From NCBI RefSeq assembly GCF_900497805.2, contig NW_020954610.1:33296874-33360873 (forward strand): a stretch of DNA of 64,000 nucleotides. The letters are read 5' to 3'. Shown in pieces: positions 45,731 through 56,459 of this stretch. Both the position numbers and the translations under genes were made by a program. How positions within the stretch are numbered: the first letter of the stretch is position 1; each line of letters opens with the position of its first letter. The notes beneath the pieces are model-generated. The model was not told the origin of the DNA, did not search any database, and saw only the letters and a program-made list of their open reading frames with translations. Origin of the DNA: Vombatus ursinus (Eukaryota > Chordata > Mammalia > Diprotodontia > Vombatidae).

Positions 45731-46829
45731 TTATATGTTTGAAATCACTAACTATAGCTTTAATGGATGTAAATCTTAAATATATTTCTTCCAAATTAGA
45801 AAAAAAATCTTTATTTGTATATTTTGGATATTTTTGTGAAGAAAAAAAACTTGACAGGGGTACTAGATTCTAAAAAAGGAGAAGGAAAATTCAATTATGA
45901 ATAGAGATCAGAAGAGGATTGTTATTAAAAGGGACTTATTTTTTATGTTTTATAGAAAGGCAATTTTGAGTACTAGAAAGAACACTGGATCTGAAGCTTG
46001 AAAATCTGGATATGACCCTTAGATCTACCACTGGATGATTCTTCTTCATAGATAGTGCTTTCCCTCTCTTAATCATTTCCTATTTATCCTATGGGGTGTT
46101 CCAGAACTATTTGCACCTCTAGTGTAAGGGCTTGCCATGTCTTTTTCAGGCTGCTCATTCACCATCATCATTAAAAAAAAAGAATTGGTTGTTAAACAAA
46201 TCTCCTTTAAAGATTAAAGATTATCTTACAGGAATGTAAGATATGACTAAGTTAAAGTTGGACTACACAGTTGCAAACTCACCAGTTGATTCTATTAATT
46301 GAGTAGAAAGAATGAATCAAACCAGTTGTTTAATTTAATTGACAGGGACAAAATCTGGGAAAGGAAGTTGGATTAAATAAAATCAAATCTTCTAAGATTT
46401 TTAGATCAGGTAATTTATCCTAGTTTTTCTCTTAATTATGGTATTTGTTTTGGTAGCCAAAATGAGAAAACCTTAAGAAATGCTTTCTTTGCTGGCACCT
46501 AGGGGGGAAATAGAATAAACATATATACACTGGTAATATGTAATTTACAATACATGGAATTTATATAAACACTTTTTAGTTTTCTGGCAAACAGTTCGTA
46601 AATTAAGTGTTACAAGGAATTTCACCACTTTATGAAGAAATCAGGAGCATGAAATGCATATTTCTTTGATGTCATTTTATTTTAATAAAGAAAACTGTTG
46701 GAACATTTTTATAGTTAAGTTTCAAATGTCCAAAGGTAGCATTTAGAAAAATTAGTTTGTTCAATACAAAGTTTGGTCACTATGTTACTAGCCTTACATA
46801 CTTTAAAAAATATTTACTTGTGTAAGACT
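45731..46829. other. Mostly unassigned; one degenerate SINE
   Basis: A weak MIR-like segment lies at about 45965-46090 ('agaaagaacactggatctgaag'). Otherwise no gene or repeat recognised. Confidence 0.45.
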
Positions 46830-47765
46830 TGTTCTGGGATACTCCCCCAACTTACACTCACATTTGAGGTTTGGGGACCTAGGGGGCAACTACTGTCTTA
46901 GATTCCAGGGGTAACTATGCAGGTGGCTACTCCTACTATAGCAGCAAATAAACCCCCCCCCCCCCCCCCCCCGGGCTTTTCATTAACAATCAGCTAAGAG
47001 ACTGAATTAGCTTTTAGGATAGGCTTTTACAAACATTGCATTATAGAGTTAGTACAAAACATTTCCCAAGAGCCTGAGGCACACTATTATAAATCTGTCC
47101 TGTGTCTTTGGGAATAATGAACTCAAGCTTGAGTATGTTGATAGTGAGTCACAAGTCTTTGTACAGTATGACTTGGGTGAGAGTATGTGTCTTTTCTCTT
47201 CCTCAATGTTTCTCCTAGATGAGCTGCTCAACTATGTTCTTAAGATCTACTCCTTGCTTGATTCTATAGCCCACACTCATCTCTGGTATAAGAAGTCATG
47301 CTCCTTGAAGCTATTTCCTCATTTGGATGTCTATCTTTCTGTCTGTTCTTAGGTGCATCCCTTCTCCTGGCTGGATGCATTATCTCTTTGTGATCCAGTA
47401 AGTCTGATGACATGACTGTAGGGAGTGGAAGAAAGAAGAGAAAGTCCCCTTCACCTTGCTGCCCTCTGATACATGAAAAGGGGTCTGCTTTCCAAAGCAC
47501 TGCTGAGCCTGGATTCTTTCACCAATGAAATGAATTATGACTTTTATATATAGTCCCAAGAGAAAATTATCTCAAAGAAATCATAAGATGTTTCCTAGGT
47601 GGTGTCAGTTGCCTTTATCTAATGGCCAAGGCCCTAAAATTCTTTTAAGCTGATTAAGGACTTAATCACACATTTGTTGTGGGGTTGTAAAACATTCCTT
47701 AACATCTCCTTGAAACTTTGTGATTATATTCTGGGCCCTCAGTGATTATATTTACTAAGTTGTAG
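46830..47765 (-). mobile_element. Possible solo LTR fossil
   Basis: Read on the minus strand, a TATATAAAAG box-like sequence (about 47547) lies inside a roughly 0.9-kb unit. The left end matches another segment at 51.1-51.3 kb and the right end matches about 1.3-1.39 kb, so this is a dispersed repeat. No internal viral genes are visible next to it. It looks old and incomplete, and no family name can be given. Confidence 0.35.
46953..46972 (+). repeat. Poly-C run (20 C)
   Basis: Twenty consecutive Cs between AAATAAA and GGGC. Such homopolymers are error-prone in assembly. Confidence 0.95.
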
Positions 47766-48629
47766 GAGAGGAGGAATCATATTCCTCTCTTCCTTACTCA
47801 TGTGTTCAATTACAATGAACAATGACATTAAGGACAGTTGTGGCAGTATCTATCAATGATTTTGTGGTCCTGGTATTTTCCATGGCCACATATCTCACTG
47901 AAACCTGAATTATGAAAATACATATTTAAAAATAAATTAGGGGGTCATTCAGTTTTTTTTAAGATTTTTTTTTCATTTTACGAAGGCATTCACCATAGAA
48001 TTATTTTAAAGAGTTAATAATCATAGTAGATTTACAGGAAATTCTCCATAAATACAAATTTTTGGGAACTTAGCTACAGTATGAATTATAATAATACATA
48101 AATTATAAAGGATTATAAAATCTTGGATATGGAACTGAAAACCTTGAGGGCATAAAGTTTTCATCACCATTGCCAACTGAAGGTATGAGCTTCAGAAGAA
48201 AAAAGTTGGTTTGGGAACTGAACAGGTGCTTAAGAAGATATGTCAAAGAAAGAGTTTTAGATGTCTGAAACTCTTCTTAAAACATGGCAATTATAGGTTC
48301 CTTGTCAGGGATGAAGTCCATTTACAAGAGCTGGTAAGAATAGATTTGCCTAGAGTCCTGCAAATTACAGATAATATAGATAGAGATATCTAGATCTGGA
48401 TCTATATATTTGACAAGCTAGGTGCCATAGAAAATAGTTATATCATCTTTCAAAAGAGGGGAAAACTAACTTGGAAACTTCTGTTTTGCATTTGATTTTC
48501 ACCAATGTGAATATCTGACTGCTTGGGGGGCAAATGATAGGAACTTATATATTTATATGGATTCCTTATGAATCTTATATACTACACCTCATCTATAATA
48601 TTTGCAGCAAGATTTTTGCCAAATAGCAG
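47766..48629. other. Unassigned interval
   Basis: No gene or repeat family recognised. Confidence 0.5.
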
Positions 48630-49180
48630 CTTCTTTTCATTCTACTTGCATTATTTTGGTTTTCATTTCCATTATTTTTTAGTGATTTAGAGAGGTCTTT
48701 CATATTATTTAAAGCCATTAAACTTTGTCATTGAAATTATTCAATCTTTTATAATCACCTACATCCTTTTTTTTAGTGAATAATTCTCTCCTTAGCCATA
48801 AATTTGCAGGGCTCTGTCCATTCTCCTATATTTCTTCTTTTTTTAATGGTGTAAATATGTATAGTTACATCAAACATCCAGTATGAGCTTATTGTGGAAA
48901 ATGGCATAAGGTGTTGGTCTAAACCTAATTTCTGCCAACTACTGCTTTCTGTTGATTTTTGTTGTTTAGCAGTTTGTGTTCTTAGGTTTATAGATCCCTA
49001 GGCTACTAAGTCCAATTATTCCTAGGTTTTCCTTATGTAGTTCAATATTGTTCATTCCCCCCCTTTTTTTAACCAGTTCCAAATTGTTTTAATGATTAAT
49101 GTTTTATCATGTAGTTTAAGATCTGGGAATGTGTTCATTTCTATACAAAGTTAAGTATGAAGCCTTTGGACATGAACATT
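48630..49180 (-). mobile_element. Antisense L1 ORF2 internal fragment
   Basis: 'ggtgttggtctaaacctaatttctgcc', 'ttaggtttatagatccctaggctac', 'accagttccaaattgttttaatgattaatg' and 'gtagtttaagatctggga' are the reverse complement of the L1 ORF2 stretch around KLYYKAAVIKTIWYW..FDKP..W.KLDL. Neither L1 end is present. Confidence 0.55.
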
Positions 49181-49637
49181 ACCCCTATTATGACATGGCT
49201 TCTATTGGAAAACCTGATTAAACTTAGAACTTTTCAATTTTTAAATCTTGCCTGGTACTTAACCTTTAAAAGTTCAATATACTTTGAGGTTTTTTTTTTT
49301 TTTAAAGGAAATGAATCCTCTTTAATTGTATGAAGCCCTGACATATTAACACCAATTCCACAAATGGAGTATTAATTGCCTTTAAAATCTATTGCAAGAT
49401 CTCCAGGAACATATGCAATAAATCTCAGAAAGAGTTGAATGCTTTACTGTGCTTAGTAGGCATCCTTGGAGGTATTTATAGAGATATACTTCCTATATAT
49501 GCAGTGACAGAATCATTTAGAATTTAGGATCCATTTGAAACAGACAAAACAGGCTTATTCTCTGTGATTTTTGGAACAAATCAGAGGAATAAAGGAACAC
49601 TCTTTGCTTACATTTTCAGATTATTCCATGTTATAGT
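49181..49637. other. Unassigned interval
   Basis: No gene or repeat recognised apart from a 16-T run near 49290. Confidence 0.5.
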
Positions 49638-49826
49638 TTTAGATTTAGAGGGAACCATTAGAGCCATCTAATCCAATTCTCCTCATTTTCCAGAAGAGAA
49701 AACTTAAGTCCAGTGAGGCTTTGTAATTTGCCTAAGGTAACATAATAATTGGCATGGTTTGGATTTGAACTGAAGATTTCTCATTCTAAAACTGGCTCTC
49801 TTTTAATTGTGCCACACTGCCTCTAA
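49638..49826 (-). repeat. CORE-SINE (MIR3-like)
   Basis: 'agatttagagggaaccattagagcc', 'ctaatccaattctcctcattttcc', 'tttggatttgaactgaagatttc' and 'gtgccacactgcctc' follow the antisense MIR3 order. Confidence 0.65.
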
Positions 49827-50134
49827 GTAGGATGTGTTTTTTTTCAACCAGGCCTTACCTCACCCTATTGAACCAGGAACAATAATTTCTCAAAGACACA
49901 GTCTTTATGGACAACACCATAGCAAGTCATCAATGTACATATAGATGTGCAGATACTCCTATAGGTCTTTATGGCCTTTGTTATTTTCCACTCCTTTGTT
50001 ATTTTCCATCAGACTATCTATAATTTTCTCAAATATTGTATCCCAAAGCAAAAAGTAAACAGTAAGGAAATTCCTAATAAGGGTGGGCTTTGTCAAGTTC
50101 TTTCAGAGTATCAACAGCTGACAATTACATCACC

Positions 50135-50340
50135 CTTGACCATACATTATTTGAACCTCATAGCAACCCTGTGAGATAAGTAACAGAGGTATTATTACCC
50201 ACAGTTTTCAGATGAGGAGACTGAGACTTAGGGAGGTTAAGTCACTTTCCCATGGTCATATAGCTAGTAATTATCAGAGGAGGTATTTGAAACTAGGTCT
50301 TTCTGACACCAACTCCCTCCCCAATGGCATGCTGCCACTT
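50135..50340 (-). repeat. MIR-type CORE-SINE
   Basis: 'tttgaacctcatagcaaccctgtgag', 'attattacccacagttttcagatgagg', 'gaggttaagtcactttccc' and 'catatagctagtaatt' are antisense MIR. Confidence 0.75.
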
Positions 50341-51104
50341 TAAGCTCTCAATCTCCAGTGTCTCACACAACCACTTCCTTAAAAATCCTAGAATTCAGTA
50401 CCAACCAAGGAAGTTATGGATATTTAGTCTTTTGTTGGCTCATGGTACAACTTTTACTTGTCTTAAAATGTACTTTTGAGAAATTGCATCTTTGTGTGAA
50501 GTGCCAAAGAACAAGGAGATGAGGTAACAATCCAGGTGTACTGCATATAACTGAAACATCTCTCCCTTTCTGGCAGCTGTTCAGCAATGGAGCTTACAGC
50601 TAACATGACTTAACCAGCCCTTTCACACCTGAGGAATGTTTTTTTTTTTCTCTTGAAAATTCACATACACCCACTCACACTCCTTGGTCTCCTACCTCCC
50701 ACCCCAAATATTTCCCTAGCCAAAGCTTTGGAAATGGACTGGATTTTATTTTTACAAAGATGTCTTCAATTTCCCTTGGGGTTTACCTTATATTGTGCAC
50801 TTAACTCTTTGTGATTATATTTTTGAGCAATTGGAACATGAGACAGTCTCATAGATGTGAGTAGCTGATTGCTATCTCAAAACCAAAATGGCAAAAAGGA
50901 TGAGGAGGTCCTATTGTAGAACTGGAAAAATGAAAATGAGCCAAAATACAATCTCATAAAAGTGCCTGGAATGAGTTGTTGTTTTAGAACTGTGTCTGTG
51001 TTAAACATGTTTTAGGCTCCAAACTCTTTGATGTTTCTTTTTTTTTTAATAATGAAATAGGGATTCACTAATGAACATTACTTCCTGCACTAGTTGATTA
51101 CATA
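50341..51104. other. Unassigned interval
   Basis: No gene or repeat recognised. Short T runs at 50639-50651 and 51038-51048. Confidence 0.5.
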
Positions 51105-51320
51105 TGTAGTATCCCTTTTAGGCTCACTCCCCAACTCACACTGGCACTGGCAGGTGAGGTCCCTAAAAGAGAGGTTGCTACCAGGGTTCTAAGAATAAAA
51201 TGGATGGCTAGCCTTCTAACACTCTAAATCATGAGCTCCCTCCAGCATATTTATTCTTAATAATCAGCCAGTGGAAGAGTGTGACCTAAGGTGTCTGAGT
51301 GATTTTTTATGCAATGGTTA
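51105..51320 (-). mobile_element. Fragment of the 46.8-kb LTR-like repeat
   Basis: Shares 'ctccccaactcacact', 'gaggtccctaaaagagaggttgctacc'-like and 'aataatcagccag' landmarks, in the same order, with 46.84-47.0 kb. Old and partial. Confidence 0.3.
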
Positions 51321-52142
51321 ATAAGCTCTTGCCTTCTTTGTTGTGTTTTTAGGAATTAATGTTGTAATGACAGTTTGTTTAAATGAGAAGCACATTAGTA
51401 GAGATTCAGGAGTTACAGTTCTGATCAGTAGCTATATAGCTCCCTCATATCAATATTATTCCTAGAACTTCGAAGCAATTTGTAGTACCTATGTGACACT
51501 GATCCCCTTCTCTTCTCTCCTTCTAGGCAGGAGCCAGCTTGTTCACCTCCACCTGCTCCCAGAAACCTACCTATCAGGAACCTGGAATGGCATGTCATGG
51601 AGGTTCCTCAGCCTTGATACCTTTTATCTTCTTAAGCAACATTCTATTCCATGAATCACCTACTGAGTTGGGCAGTTATTCTTCTAGGTTTCTCCAATGT
51701 CATACTCTTAGACCCCCTAAAACAAGATTAAACTCTTTTAAATGAAAACAGAGACTCTAAGCCTCAGGTATACTGAGCTGTTAAGGTCTTTTTCCTTGGC
51801 TGGGTCCTGAGGTAGTATTAGCTTACTCAGCAAAACAGACCTGAAAATCTAGAATCCATAAAATCTACTCTCTTGAGTTCTCGGGGATTTCATACTCTCA
51901 ACCAGTAGGTGTCAGTAAAAAGGAAGGTAGGCAAACCTCTTAGGGGATTCCATTATTAGAGCTGTAGGCAGCAATAAAGGGCAAATCAGCTCAAAATTTT
52001 CTTTTCTCAACTAGCACTTTAGATAGCAGAGAATTCTTCTTCTTCCAACCGGTTTCCAGAAACCAGTTGGTCATTTCTCTCCTCTCCTCTCCTGTCCTCT
52101 TATCTCCTTTCCTTTCTTCTACTCTTTCTGGGAAAGAACCAG
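51321..52142. other. Unassigned; CT-rich at the right end
   Basis: No gene or repeat family recognised. A CT-rich patch (52078-52125) precedes the RTE 3' end. Confidence 0.5.
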
Positions 52143-53500
52143 TAATAATTGTTGTTAGTTCTTTGTTTCCAAAGAAGGTCACTGATATCATAATGTTGGA
52201 GTTGGGTACAGTGTGTTTGGCTGTGGCTGATCAATCCAATGTGAGTTCAGAAGGCACTACCACAGATCGTGCACAAACGTTCCATTAGAATATGTAGAGT
52301 GAAAGCGGCTCTGGATTTGCACATCTCACATTTCCTTTGTGCTCCTACAATTCTACTGTGCTCATGGTGTATGGTGCCTGCTTTGGATGGTCCTGTGCCA
52401 GTGTTTCTTGTATCTCATGTCTAAAGTTCTTCAGAGATACCTTGTGAGTGTCATACCATCACTTACGTTGTGCAAGTTCTCCATAAAATAGTCTTTTGGG
52501 TAAGCATACATTTGGCATTCTAACTATGAACTATGCAGCCAGGGCATCAGAGTCACCCTCTCTGCAATAAAGTTTGAAGGTTGGCAGTTCTTCTCTAGAG
52601 GGAATCTCAGTGTCTGATACTCTATCTAGCCAGGCAGTCTTTAGGATCTTTCTGAGACAATTCAAGTGGAAGCAGTTCAGTTTCATGGCATGTCACTGGT
52701 ATACTATACAGGTTCTATTGGCATCTATACAACAGTGTAGTCAGCACAATGGCTCTTCAATATGGTATGCAGCCTGGTACCTCTTCTGTCCCATACTTTC
52801 TTTCAGAGCCTCTCACACTCTGAGCTAGCTCTGCAGTACGTGCATCAACCTTATCATCTATGTGGACAGTCCTGGGGAGTGTACTGTCAAGGCAAGTGAA
52901 TTTATCTACAGCATTCAAAACTTCTCCATTTACTGTGACCAGTGGTTCTACATATAGATGATGCTGTGCTGGCTGATGGAGGACTCCTGTTTTCTTGGTG
53001 TTGATTGTCAGGCCAAAATTAGCATAAGTGGTAGAGAATGGATCCCTACTCTGTTGCATCTCAGCTTCAGAGGCTTAATTAAGTTTACAATCATCTGCAA
53101 ACAAAAAGTCATGCACCAATTTCCTCTGCACTTTGGTCTTGGCTTGTAGCCTTTTCAAGTTAAATAGTTCACCATCAGTGTGGAAACTGATTTTGATGCT
53201 GTTTTCATCCTTGTTGAAGATGTTTCACAATATTGCAGAAAACATGATGCTGAAGAACATGGGAGCAAGTACACAACCCTGCTTCATTCTGTTGGTGGCT
53301 GGAAAAGCTTGAGAGACTTGTCCTCCATCCAGAACCTGCATGAGCATGCCATAATGAAACTGGCAGACAATGCTAATGAACTTCTCTAGGTAACCCGATT
53401 TAGCAATTATCTTCCATGGCCCTTTCTGGAGCCACACTGACTCTTGTCCAAGTGACCATCTTCCAGATGATTAATCAGCTGATTAATGAAGAAAAAAGAG

Positions 53501-53645
53501 AAATTCACATGATAATTTTGTTGTATATTTGAAAGAAATAGCTAGTTGTGCATAGTAGATTTGCAGTTTCATGTGCAATCATTTTTTTTTTTGGTACTAT
53601 GATATGGAAACGCTTGTTTTATCCCATAGATTAAAAATAATATTA
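53501..53645 (+). mobile_element. 145-bp L1 tail inside RTE
   Basis: 'gataattttgttgtatatttgaaag', 'tgcatagtagatttgcagtttcatg' and 'acttgttttat..catagattaaaaa' match the L1 3' end at 62.19-62.32 kb. Flanked by AAAAAAGAG (53492-53500 and 53646-53654). An extreme 5' truncation. Confidence 0.85.
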
Positions 53646-54498
53646 AAAAAAGAGGACTCTGGCAAGGCTATTGCCAGCAATGGCAGGGAGAGAGATCCCC
53701 CTGTGGTTATCACAAGACAGTCTATTTCCTTTTTTTTTTTTTTTTTTACAGATATGGACAATGGAGGCATCCTTAAGTAGCTGAGGGATAACTTCCTCTT
53801 GCCATATAATCCAGAAGATTTATCTGCTTCTGTTTAAGCAATGGGCCCCCTAAATCTCTGCTGGGAAGGAATCAGTACCCGGCACTTTGCTTGATGGCAT
53901 TCAGTACCTCTTCTTCAGTTGGAGGTTCGGATAGAGAGAGATTGACTTCAACCCTAGGCATATGATTGATCAATGTCTCCAGCATTGGTTGATGACAGTC
54001 TGTTAAGAGTACTATGAAGTGTTCAGCCCATCTCTCCAGGATCATGACTTTGTCATTGATCAGTGTGGCTTCATCAGTGCTAAGTAGTTGAAATGCACCA
54101 GAAGTCTTTGGCCCCTAAATTTCTTCAGGATGTCATAGAAGGGATTATTGCTGTCAGTGTAGAATTGAATATCACTTCCTTCTTTCTGAGTCAAGAATTC
54201 TGCAGTTCTCTAAGCTTCACCTGCACTTTGCTTTTGATAGAGTTAAATACTGCCTTCTGGGAGATGGATGAGCTATCCTGCTGAAAAACCTTGTGGAGTT
54301 CTCATTTCTCATTTAGTAGCTTCTTAATTTCCCCATCTTTTTCATGGAACCAATGCTGATATTTACAGGTGTTCTGGCCCAGGCGAGCAAATACAATGCC
54401 ATACACCAAGTCTTTGAGAGTTGCCCACTCCTCTTCTGTGACACTATCTTTGATTGTGTGCTGACTCAGGTTTCCTTCCAGGTCAGCAATAAACTTTT

Positions 54499-54644
54499 TT
54501 TTTTTTTGGTGAGGCAATTGGGGTTAAGTGACTTGCCCAGAGTCACACAGCTGGTCAGTGTAATGTGTCTGAGGCCAGATTTGAACTCAGGTCCTCCTGA
54601 CTCCAGGACTGGTGCTCTATCCACTGTGCCACCTACCTGCCCTT
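54499..54644 (-). repeat. WSINE1-type SINE inside RTE
   Basis: Antisense body 'aattggggttaagtgacttgcc', 'aactcaggtcctcctgactcc' and 'ccactgtgccacctacctgccc'. Perfect 14-base target duplication AGCAATAAACTTTT at 54485-54498 and 54645-54658. Confidence 0.9.
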
Positions 54645-55539
54645 AGCAATAAACTTTTAATGCATGGAAAATGCTCTATCCTGTTAGCAGAGTGTCCTGG
54701 CAGTTGCCTTGCTATGGATCTGCAGCTTTTGCTGAATGTGCATGTTTAGCTTGGAGAGGATGTGTATGTGATCAATCCAGTACTTTGCACCACACATTGC
54801 CTTTGTCCCTCTCACATCTTGCCTGTCTCTTCTCTTGACAATGATGTAGTAATCTATTAAACGTCAAGACTTGCTATGAGGATGCTTCCATGATGTTTTA
54901 TTACAGTTGGGTAGGTGGAAGAAAGTATTGATGATGAGGTCATGAAACAAACAAATCTTCAGTAGTAGGTGACCTTTGCTATTACTGTTTCTGACTCCAT
55001 TCCTCCCAATGATTCCCTGCCATGTCTGATATTCTGTACCTACTCTGGCATTAAAATGATCTAGAATTACAAGCTTGTCCTCTTTTAGCACATTGTTGAT
55101 AAGGGTTTCCAAGTCTTGTTAGAATTTTTCTTCGACCTCATTTTCATCATGGTGGGAACATCTGCACTAATGATGGTAGCGTGGCACCTTCCCTCAAGTG
55201 GTAATCACATTGTCACGAGCCTGTCATTCACTTCTTTTGGGAGGCATTCAATCTTGCTGATTAGATTGGATCTGTTTGTGAAACCTATACCTGCATCACA
55301 GCGCTCCTCTCCACAGTGGCCACTCTAGAAAAATGTGTATCCAGCTCTGACTTCAGTAAGTTGGCCTTGGTTTGCTAGCCTTTTTTCACTCAGGGCTGCT
55401 AAATGAATATGGTACCTAAATGAATATGGTTCTCTTGCAACAAGAGTTGTATGTCTTTCAGGTCTACTAGATTTCATGTCCATAAGTGTGAGCACATTCC
55501 ATGTACCTACTGATAGTGAGTGGAATCATCTTCACAATT

Positions 55540-55561
55540 TGTGTGTGTGTGTGTGTGTGTG
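55540..55561 (+). repeat. (GT)n microsatellite in RTE
   Basis: Eleven GT units within the RTE 5' half; absent from the RTE copy at 38 kb. Confidence 0.9.
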
Positions 55562-56459
55562 TTTTGACAACAAGGATCCCTATCTGCTGTGGTAAGCAGG
55601 CCAGGGTTTAGATGAAGAAGACAGTTTTTAGGGTACCTTTTATGGCCAGGAGGTGAGCATTATGGTCTTTAAAAGGGCTGCTCAGATACCCAGGAGACTG
55701 CCAAATCCCATTGCTACTTTGGTCCAGTGAGAAGATGGCCCAGTGCCTTGGTCTGCCTGCCTGCAGGATTGTAGCTACAGCTCCTAGTGTATCCATACCT
55801 GCTGCTTTGTCACTCACCCATCACCATAGGACTTCAAGATGGATGAAGAAGTAGATGATAAGTGATATCTTGATTTGCACATGAATTTGACTTGCGAGGC
55901 AGAGTTGTGCAGTTGTCAGCCTCACTCTGTCTTCCAGAGTCATCAAGTCCAGTGGCGAAACAGAAGTCAAAACAACTGCCAATAGCCTGGGATGCAATGG
56001 ATGACCTTGATATCTTCTCCATAGCTCTGCTTCATCTACCTTCATGGCCATTGTAACAAAATTGTTCTTGTCTGCCCATTCCTAAGGGGAAAATCTTCAT
56101 ATGCTTGGGTAGGCATCCCCCCTAATTCATTGATGGATTTGAGGATACCCTCAACCTGGTTTAGCTCCTCTGCTGAGATGGTTTTACTGGGGTGTGGCCT
56201 CTGCCTGTGCTACAGCTTCTTGGAGCCACAGGTGAGAGTTAGGTGACAGGTGGATACCAAAGGTGGGTGAGCAGCCCTGAAAGAGCTCGACAAGGCCTAA
56301 CATCAGACATACTTGTTTTCCCTGAACACCCTATACACGCCAACTAGTAATAATAAATAATAAGTAGAAATTTCAAAAAACCAAATTTAGAAGTAACATA
56401 TGTGTTGTAATATATGACCTCTGAGGTCCCTTCTAACTAAAAGTTTTGTGATTCTGTGA

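Larger units (their letters stand above)
52143..56345 (-). mobile_element. Near full-length RTE-clade LINE
   Basis: Runs on the minus strand from the 5' end at about 56345 to the 3' terminus at about 52143 (antisense 'ttgttgttagttctttg'). Domains in order: a 5' region with CTGTGGCTCCAAGAAGCTGT-type sequence (56220); an APE-type endonuclease (about 55500-54850) with LDHFNARVGTEYQTWQGIIGRNGV, where the canonical GDFNA is altered; a linker; and a reverse transcriptase (about 53790-52760) with GYLEKFISIVCQFHYGM, TNRMKQGCVLAPMFFS, an FADD-coding stretch near 53095, and NTKKTGVLHQPAQHHLYVEP. About 3.9 kb without the two inserts. Stops and frameshifts make it inactive. It is the most complete mobile element here. 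Confidence 0.88.

Noticed and set aside
46830-51320. A complete provirus bounded by the two LTR-like segments
   Set aside because: The space between holds old MIR SINEs and an L1 fragment and no viral gene sequence, so the two segments are more likely independent fossils.
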